A DNA stretch of 13,120 bases from Allomyces macrogynus ATCC 38327 (Eukaryota; Blastocladiomycota; Blastocladiomycetes; Blastocladiales; Blastocladiaceae): positions 1,629,892-1,643,011 of the forward strand of contig GG745334.1 of the NCBI GenBank assembly GCA_000151295.1, given 5' to 3'. Below are positions 8,919-13,120 of the stretch, one piece after another. Both the position numbers and the translations under genes were made by a program. The notes beneath the pieces were generated by a model. It was not told the DNA's origin and did not search any database. It was given only the letters and a program-made list of their open reading frames with translations. Every line of letters begins with the position of its first letter. The stretch's first letter is position 1.

Positions 8919-9140
8919 ATGGTTCAGTCGGTCGAAACGGAGGTCTCTGAGACGACCAAGATGTTCGAGTCGGTTGGATTGAGGCTTGAGCCGGTTGGAT
9001 TGAAGTTCGAGTCGCTCGAAAAGAAGCTCGAATTGGTCGAAACGCAGGTCATAGGGATGAAGACGACGATTGACCTGCTCCGTGACCAGGTGGAAGGAGA
9101 AATGCGCGAGGCGCGGGCATTCCGCAATGAGATCCGCTAA
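8919..9140 (+). CDS. Small coiled-coil protein or exon with 21-bp heptad repeats
   Basis: ATG at 8919 encodes 73 residues ending in TAA; the frame is open back to a TGA at 8877-8879, adding YDELELLNK before the Met. Positions 8967-9050 are four diverged 21-bp units, each encoding a heptad starting with Glu (ESVGLRL, EPVGLKF, ESLEKKL, ELVETQV), then MKTTIDLLRDQVEGEM. The hydrophobic spacing is that of a parallel coiled coil. I recognise no family. It could be a short stand-alone gene, an alternative last exon of the TBC gene, or a remnant. Its base composition is less GC-rich than the flanking exons. Confidence 0.4.
   Translation: MVQSVETEVSETTKMFESVGLRLEPVGLKFESLEKKLELVETQVIGMKTTIDLLRDQVEGEMREARAFRNEIR
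8967..9050 (+). repeat. Four tandem 21-bp units (heptad-coding)
   Basis: Units start at 8967, 8988, 9009 and 9030 and share the pattern GAGTCGGTTGGATTGARG with increasing divergence from first to last. The 21-bp period equals seven codons. Confidence 0.7.
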
Positions 9141-9303
9141 TACTTTTGGTCGCGTAACTGACAGTGTCCTTTGCTCCTTTGCTCCTCCGCTCCTCATCCA
9201 GCGTCACTTGTCTTACGCTCACTGTTCCCACCATGGTATGCGCCTTGTCCAGCAAATTCATCATCTGCCGACCCGCCTCCTCACTCTCCACCCGTTCAAC
9301 TAG

Positions 9304-9850
9304 CTCCTCGACGGGATGCGCGACCGTCTCATGCACGACGACGACTGCACCGCCATGGCCGTGACTATACACGCGCAGCCCCCACTCACCGGGCCAGACG
9401 TGATCCTGATAACCGTGCAGTTGCGTCGGCAATTTGCGCCGGACGTCTTTTGATCTCGCACAACGCGAAAACGCGCAGCCGCGGCCAGCGCCCCAAATAC
9501 GACCGTGGGCCCCAGTCTGGCCTGCACGCGGGGGCCCTGCCCCTACGGCCACGACGGGTGCGGGCGCGTGATTTGCCGCTGCACAAGCCGCTGCAGAGAC
9601 TCGCACGCCTTCGGGGCGCCAGTAAGGAAAAGCTTTGTGAAGACGGCCATGGTCGCCGCCCAAAGAGCTGGCGGCGGCAGTCAGGGCCGTGCTCAGAGCG
9701 GTGGTGCCCGGCGCGCGCCGGTCGCTCATGGCGCTGCTGTCGTCGAGTCCGGTGGCGCTCGCGGATGGGGCGGCGATGTTGGCGGCGGGGCTCGGGGTTG
9801 GGGGTGCGGGTGAGCCAGAGGGACGCGAGGTGTGCGACTTGAAGGGGTAG
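9304..9850 (+). pseudogene. Decayed tandem copy of the last exon of the TBC gene
   Basis: This matches TBC exon 6 (8185-8730) from its first codons, after a TAG acceptor at 9301-9303, to the same GACTTGAAGGGGTAG ending. The first part is in frame: HDD..TAMA.T.HA..PLTGPDVIL.TVQ.RRQFAP is shared, 30 of 39 residues identical over one hand-aligned stretch. An extra T in the TTTT after GACGTC (about 9444-9454) then gives a TGA. A short deletion follows, and the middle is out of register. The last part recovers the frame: the final 38 residues match at 29 positions. The catalytic TBC exons are absent, so this copy cannot encode a GAP. The upstream intron end also looks copied. A functional role as an alternative terminal exon is unlikely because of the stop. 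Confidence 0.85.
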
Positions 9851-10284
9851 GTGCGGTCGAGGGAAATGGGGGATAGGAAAACAGGATGGATGGATGTATT
9901 GGCGATGATCGTGTCTGTGAAAGGTTCCGCTCAGATTCGACGGCAGGACCGAAGTGCAGGCTCTCTTCAAAACATGCGCGGCCACCCCCATCCCCGAGTA
10001 AAGTGGTGGACAAAAACACCAGCATCCTGAACGGCGCCCGGACCAGGTTTGCGTCTCTATTCTTCGGCCTGGACGCAAGAAACGGTCGGGCCCGTCCGTT
10101 AAGGTCAAGCGACGCGTCCAAGATGATGCGGTGGAGATGCACGTGTTGAGAGAACACGATTCAGTCACATCTTCAAATTACTGTGATCGCTCCATTTTTG
10201 CACCCCCACGACCACGTCGAATCTTGCTTGATCTCGTCAACGACCACGACCACCACAAACTGCAACTCGCTCCTCGGCCTCGCC
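9851..10284. other. Intergenic region upstream of the QTRT1 gene
   Basis: About 434 nt with no recognisable gene. CACGTG (E-box-like) is at 10140-10145, 140 nt before the QTRT1 start codon. The QTRT1 reading frame extends upstream to about 10183 but without ATG. No RNA gene is seen. Confidence 0.45.
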
Positions 10285-11900
10285 ATGGCCGCCTCCACCG
10301 CCGCAGCCGCATCCGCCGCAACCACGACCGTCGCTGGCCCGGCACTTCGGCACACGATCATTGCAAAATGTCCCGTTTCCAAGGCGCGCGTGACGCACAT
10401 TCACCTGCCGCACTATACGGCGCACACGCCCATGTTCATGCCTGTCGGGACCAAAGGCACGATGAAGGGACTGACAGTGCAGCAACTCGAGCAGCTCGAT
10501 TGCCACGTGATTCTCGCCAACACCTACCATATGTCGCTCAAGCCCGGCCAACAACTCCTCGACGACATGGGCGGTCTGCACACGTGGATGGGCTGGAACC
10601 GCGGCATGCTCACCGACTCGGGCGGGTTCCAAATGGTCTCGCTCATTGACCTGTCGTCCGTGACCGAGGACGGCGTCGAATTCACGTCGCCCTACAACGA
10701 CGGGTCGCGGATTTTGTTGACGCCCGAGAAATCCATCGAGTTGCAGAATTCGATTGGCGCCGATATTATGATGCAGTTGGACGATGTCGTGAATCCGCTC
10801 TGTCCGCGGGAGCGGATCGAGGAGGCCATGTGGCGGTCGATTCGGTGGCTGGATCGCGGGATCAAGGCGCATAGGAACCCGACAAGGCAGAACCTGTTTC
10901 CGATTGTTCAGGGTGGACTGCACCCGGATTTACGGCGCAAGTGTATTGACGGTGCGTGCGCGACGGGTATTGGGCGGTGTGGATGGGATTGGCCATTGAT
11001 GCGACATATGGGTGGACAGAAATGGTCAAGCGCGACGCACCCGGGTACGCGATTGGCGGTCTGTCGGGCGGAGAGGATAAAAAGGAGTTCTGGCGAGTGC
11101 GTGATTCTGGCCTCGGTATTGCTTGAGCGTGCCAATTCTGAGGGACTATCGATGTGCTGTCTAGATTGTCTCGCTTTGCACCGACTTGCTTCCGGAAAAC
11201 AAGCCGCGATATTGCATGGGGATTGGGTGTGTTGCATCGATTATGGTGATGCCGCTATTGTGAACCATGGCCTCGCTCACCAACGGATCCACTCTAGCTA
11301 CGCGCTCGACCTGGTCGTGTGCTCGGCGCTGGGCGTCGACATGTTCGACTGCGTGTTCCCGACCCGAACCGCGGTACGTCATCCATTTCCGACACTCTCC
11401 ACCCCTTATTATTGTCTCCAACCCGCTCACTCACCGCGCCCACTACTACCTAGCGCTTCGGCAACGCCCTCGTCCCGTGGGGCTCCATGTCGCTCAAGCA
11501 CTCGGCGTTCAAGGACGACGCGCGCCCGATCGACCCGGGGTGCCCTTGCCCGACGTGCGCGCAGTACTCGCGCGCCTACCTGCACCGGATCGTGACGCGC
11601 GAAACGACGGCCGCGCACTTGATCAGCGTGCATAATATTGCCTATCAGATGCAGCTGATGCGCGAGATGCGTCATGCGATTATCGAGCACCGGTTCCCGG
11701 AATGGACGCAAACGTTCTGTCGGCGGCAGTACCCGAAAGGAAACGTGCCGTTCTGGGCGGTCGAGGCGCTCGCGAGTGTCGGGATCGAGGTGGAGTCGAC
11801 GGAGAAGGGGTACGTCGGCGCGGGCGAGGGGGGCGCGGACGCGGATGGCGCGGACGCGGATGGCGCGCCGGTGGAGAAGGTCGATGGGATGCAGGAGTGA
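10285..11900 (+). CDS. QTRT1: Queuine tRNA-ribosyltransferase catalytic subunit 1 (eukaryotic TGT)
   Basis: TGT exchanges guanine-34 for queuine in the anticodon of tRNAs for Asp, Asn, His and Tyr; in eukaryotes QTRT1 works as a heterodimer with QTRT2, often at mitochondria. Exons: 10285-10951, 11020-11096, 11165-11226, 11298-11373, 11454-11900. All phases match, giving 442 aa (human about 403). ATG 10285 lies in GCCATGG and is the first ATG in the frame. Residues 1-30 are Ala/Thr-rich. Visible motifs: [27 protein letters not shown] (catalytic Asp, D111), [33 protein letters not shown] (the eukaryotic queuine-type pocket; bacteria differ here), [12 protein letters not shown] (nucleophile Asp, about D286), and zinc ligands CPCPTC (C324, C326, C329) with H354 in SVHNIAY. 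All key residues are present. QTRT2 is not in this window. Confidence 0.96.
11834..11868 (+). repeat. Short in-frame tandem repeat in the QTRT1 tail
   Basis: A 15-bp unit (GGCGCGGACGCGGAT) occurs twice in tandem, encoding [12 protein letters not shown] in an acidic, flexible C-terminal extension beyond the conserved TGT fold. Confidence 0.8.
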
Positions 11901-12514
11901 ATGGATGTGGCGTGTTTGTGCGGTTGGCACGTTCTGGATTCTTTGGTGTTGGGAGTTGCAGCCACGAGCGCAATCACGCTTGCGATCATGGGTCGCACCA
12001 CTGCTGTTCGTGTGCCACGTCGAGCCCATCGCACAAGAGAGCACAGCCTGCGCGACCACGTCCGCGTTGTCGCCGTCGGTCGCTGTCGTCATGGATGGGA
12101 TCAATGAGAAACGGCCAGCAATGAACGCCAGAACGCAGGTCATTGCCCCGTTGCACGTGATGAATGCATTCGTTGCTTTCGCCACAGACGCGACTTTTCC
12201 AGAGAGAAACTGAGGAAAAGTGAGACGGCCCTGCACGTCACGGCAAACGCCGTTCTCAAACGCTGTTCTTTTCTCTCTGAAACGAAACCGTCCCGTCTCG
12301 AGTTGAAACACAATCTGCCGCGTGCATCGGCACCCGCATCGCTCCCCGCGCACGAACGAAACCGACCGCTGTCGCCACGGACAAGAACACAAGCGCGCAA
12401 TCCACGGCCGCGCCGCCCTCATCAACCGCAATCGTCACGCCCGCCGCCACCGAGAGCACGAGCAGCACCGTCGTGCGACACTCAAGTGCACGAGGATTCG
12501 CCACGACCTGAACG
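11901..12514. other. Intergenic region, QTRT1 to the next gene
   Basis: About 614 nt. No gene is recognised, although open frames exist on both strands. It includes an inverted repeat with arms at 12200-12209 and 12270-12279. It should hold the QTRT1 3' untranslated region and the promoter and leader of the next gene. Confidence 0.45.
12200..12279. repeat. Inverted repeat with an internal small hairpin
   Basis: CAGAGAGAAA at 12200-12209 is exactly complementary to TTTCTCTCTG at 12270-12279. Between them, ACGGC-AAAC-GCCGT (12240-12253) is a perfect 5-bp stem with a 4-nt loop. A further pair, GAGACGG (12222-12228) and CCGTCTC (12293-12299), crosses the outer arms, so not all can pair together. 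Confidence 0.4.
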
Positions 12515-13120
12515 ATGGCCGCTCCGCCGCCGCCGACCCGCGACAACGGCCACGACCATGCCGCTGTGGGCCCGCCGCCGCCCGCCGAGCTCTCGACCAA
12601 CTGGATGGTGCCGGCTCCCGCGGTCCCGTCGCCCGGTCATGGTCACGGTCATGGCCACGCGCAGCTCCAGCACCAGAACCAACCGCACCAGCGCCCTCAA
12701 GAGCCACAGCAGCACCAGCAACAGCAATACGGTCAGCAGCACCCGCACCAGCATGCCATTCCCGCCAATGGCCTGTTGCCGCCGCCCGGCAACGGTCATT
12801 TCCCAGCGCCAATCGTGTCGGCGTACGGCGCCCCAACAGTGACGCATGAGACCCTGCCGCACGCGCCCACATCCGTACCACTACCTCCACCGACATCCAC
12901 CACGTCGATGCAGCTCCCGTTGCCGCCCGGCGAGCTGCCTCCTCCGCAGGCCGACGCGTCCACGACGGCAACCGCGGCCCCTCCACCCCCCGTCCCCGCC
13001 AGCGGTCTCTCGACCCCAAACGGCGGCGCGCTCGCGACTCTCCTGCAGCCGAACCCGGTCGCGCAACTGCCACTCTCCGACCAGCTCGCGCACCTGCACC
13101 TGTTCCTGGCGCACTGCGCC
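12515..13120 (+). CDS. Low-complexity P/Q/H-rich protein, N-terminal part, runs off the window
   Basis: ATG at 12515 opens a frame that stays open for all 202 codons to the window edge. The start is well placed: an in-frame TGA lies at 12509-12511 and A is at -3. The sequence is compositionally biased: PPPP near the start, alternating His-Gly (GHGHGHGH) at about 45-52, Gln/His-rich tracts (about residues 54-84), then Pro/Ala/Thr/Ser-rich linkers. This looks like a disordered N-terminus, as in many fungal transcription factors or RNA-binding proteins. The last residues, LSDQLAHLHLFLAHCA, look like an amphipathic helix that may begin a folded domain. They faintly recall the LxxFLAxAP start of Ste12 DNA-binding regions, but this is too short to assign a family. 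Codon third positions are strongly G/C, supporting coding. Confidence 0.7.
   Translation, partial: MAAPPPPTRDNGHDHAAVGPPPPAELSTNWMVPAPAVPSPGHGHGHGHAQLQHQNQPHQRPQEPQQHQQQQYGQQHPHQHAIPANGLLPPPGNGHFPAPIVSAYGAPTVTHETLPHAPTSVPLPPPTSTTSMQLPLPPGELPPPQADASTTATAAPPPPVPASGLSTPNGGALATLLQPNPVAQLPLSDQLAHLHLFLAHCA

Larger units (their letters stand above)
8731..9303. other. Region between TBC gene and its partial copy
   Basis: About 570 nt. It holds a 12-bp palindrome (8789-8800) and a coiled-coil ORF (8919-9140). The last part, about 9203-9303, resembles the end of TBC exon 5 plus intron 5: an AGCG...CCACCATG|GTATG boundary near 9236 and a closing CTCCACCCGTTCAACTAG. The duplicated segment may therefore begin before the exon copy. 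Confidence 0.45.

Noticed and set aside
9049..9729. 226-codon minus-strand open frame over the TBC exon copy
   Set aside because: A similar antisense frame exists opposite the real TBC exon 6 (8164-8892), so its conservation is explained by the plus-strand coding sequence. The extra part (about 9170-9310) looks mildly coding but matches nothing known to me.
11427..12431. 334-codon minus-strand open frame overlapping QTRT1 exon 5
   Set aside because: The conserved QTRT1 zinc-site exon lies on the opposite strand. The rest has somewhat gene-like codon use but no recognisable motif.

Overview
This is nuclear DNA from a GC-rich, intron-bearing eukaryote. A fungus is most likely, and an early-diverging zoosporic lineage would fit, but the window alone does not prove it. 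The case rests on five recognisable eukaryotic housekeeping genes, compact spacing, 16 phase-consistent introns of only 63-89 nt, and a succinate dehydrogenase assembly factor whose N-terminus closely resembles yeast Sdh6. A queuine tRNA-ribosyltransferase, absent from budding yeast, is also present. I see no prokaryotic operon, CRISPR array, phage, transposon, tRNA or rRNA.

Layout from left to right: (1) the 3' part of a SAPS-family gene (regulatory subunit of a PP6/Sit4-type phosphatase), plus strand, ending at 2407; (2) a small SDHAF1/Sdh6 gene, plus strand, 3124-3391; (3) a complete cytoplasmic dynein intermediate chain gene, minus strand, 3815-6300, seven exons; (4) a complete TBC1D5-like Rab GTPase-activating protein gene, plus strand, 6783-8730, six exons, divergent from the dynein gene; (5) a short coiled-coil ORF and then a decayed tandem copy of the TBC gene's last exon, about 8880-9850; (6) a complete QTRT1 gene (eukaryotic tRNA-guanine transglycosylase), plus strand, 10285-11900, five exons; (7) the 5' end of a P/Q/H-rich protein gene, from 12515 to the window edge.

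The genes do not form a pathway. They cover phosphatase regulation, respiratory complex II assembly, dynein transport, Rab/retromer-type membrane traffic and tRNA modification, which is ordinary eukaryotic neighbourhood mixing.

The points worth a second look are: three apparent one-base frame breaks (two in the SAPS gene, one in SDHAF1) that look like sequence errors or recent lesions; the duplicated and broken last exon of the TBC gene; a heptad-repeat ORF between the two copies that a canonical splice pair could join in frame to the TBC gene; and a strong GTRCGT-type 5' splice site preference (15 of 16 introns have C at +4). I found no convincing new multi-gene system.
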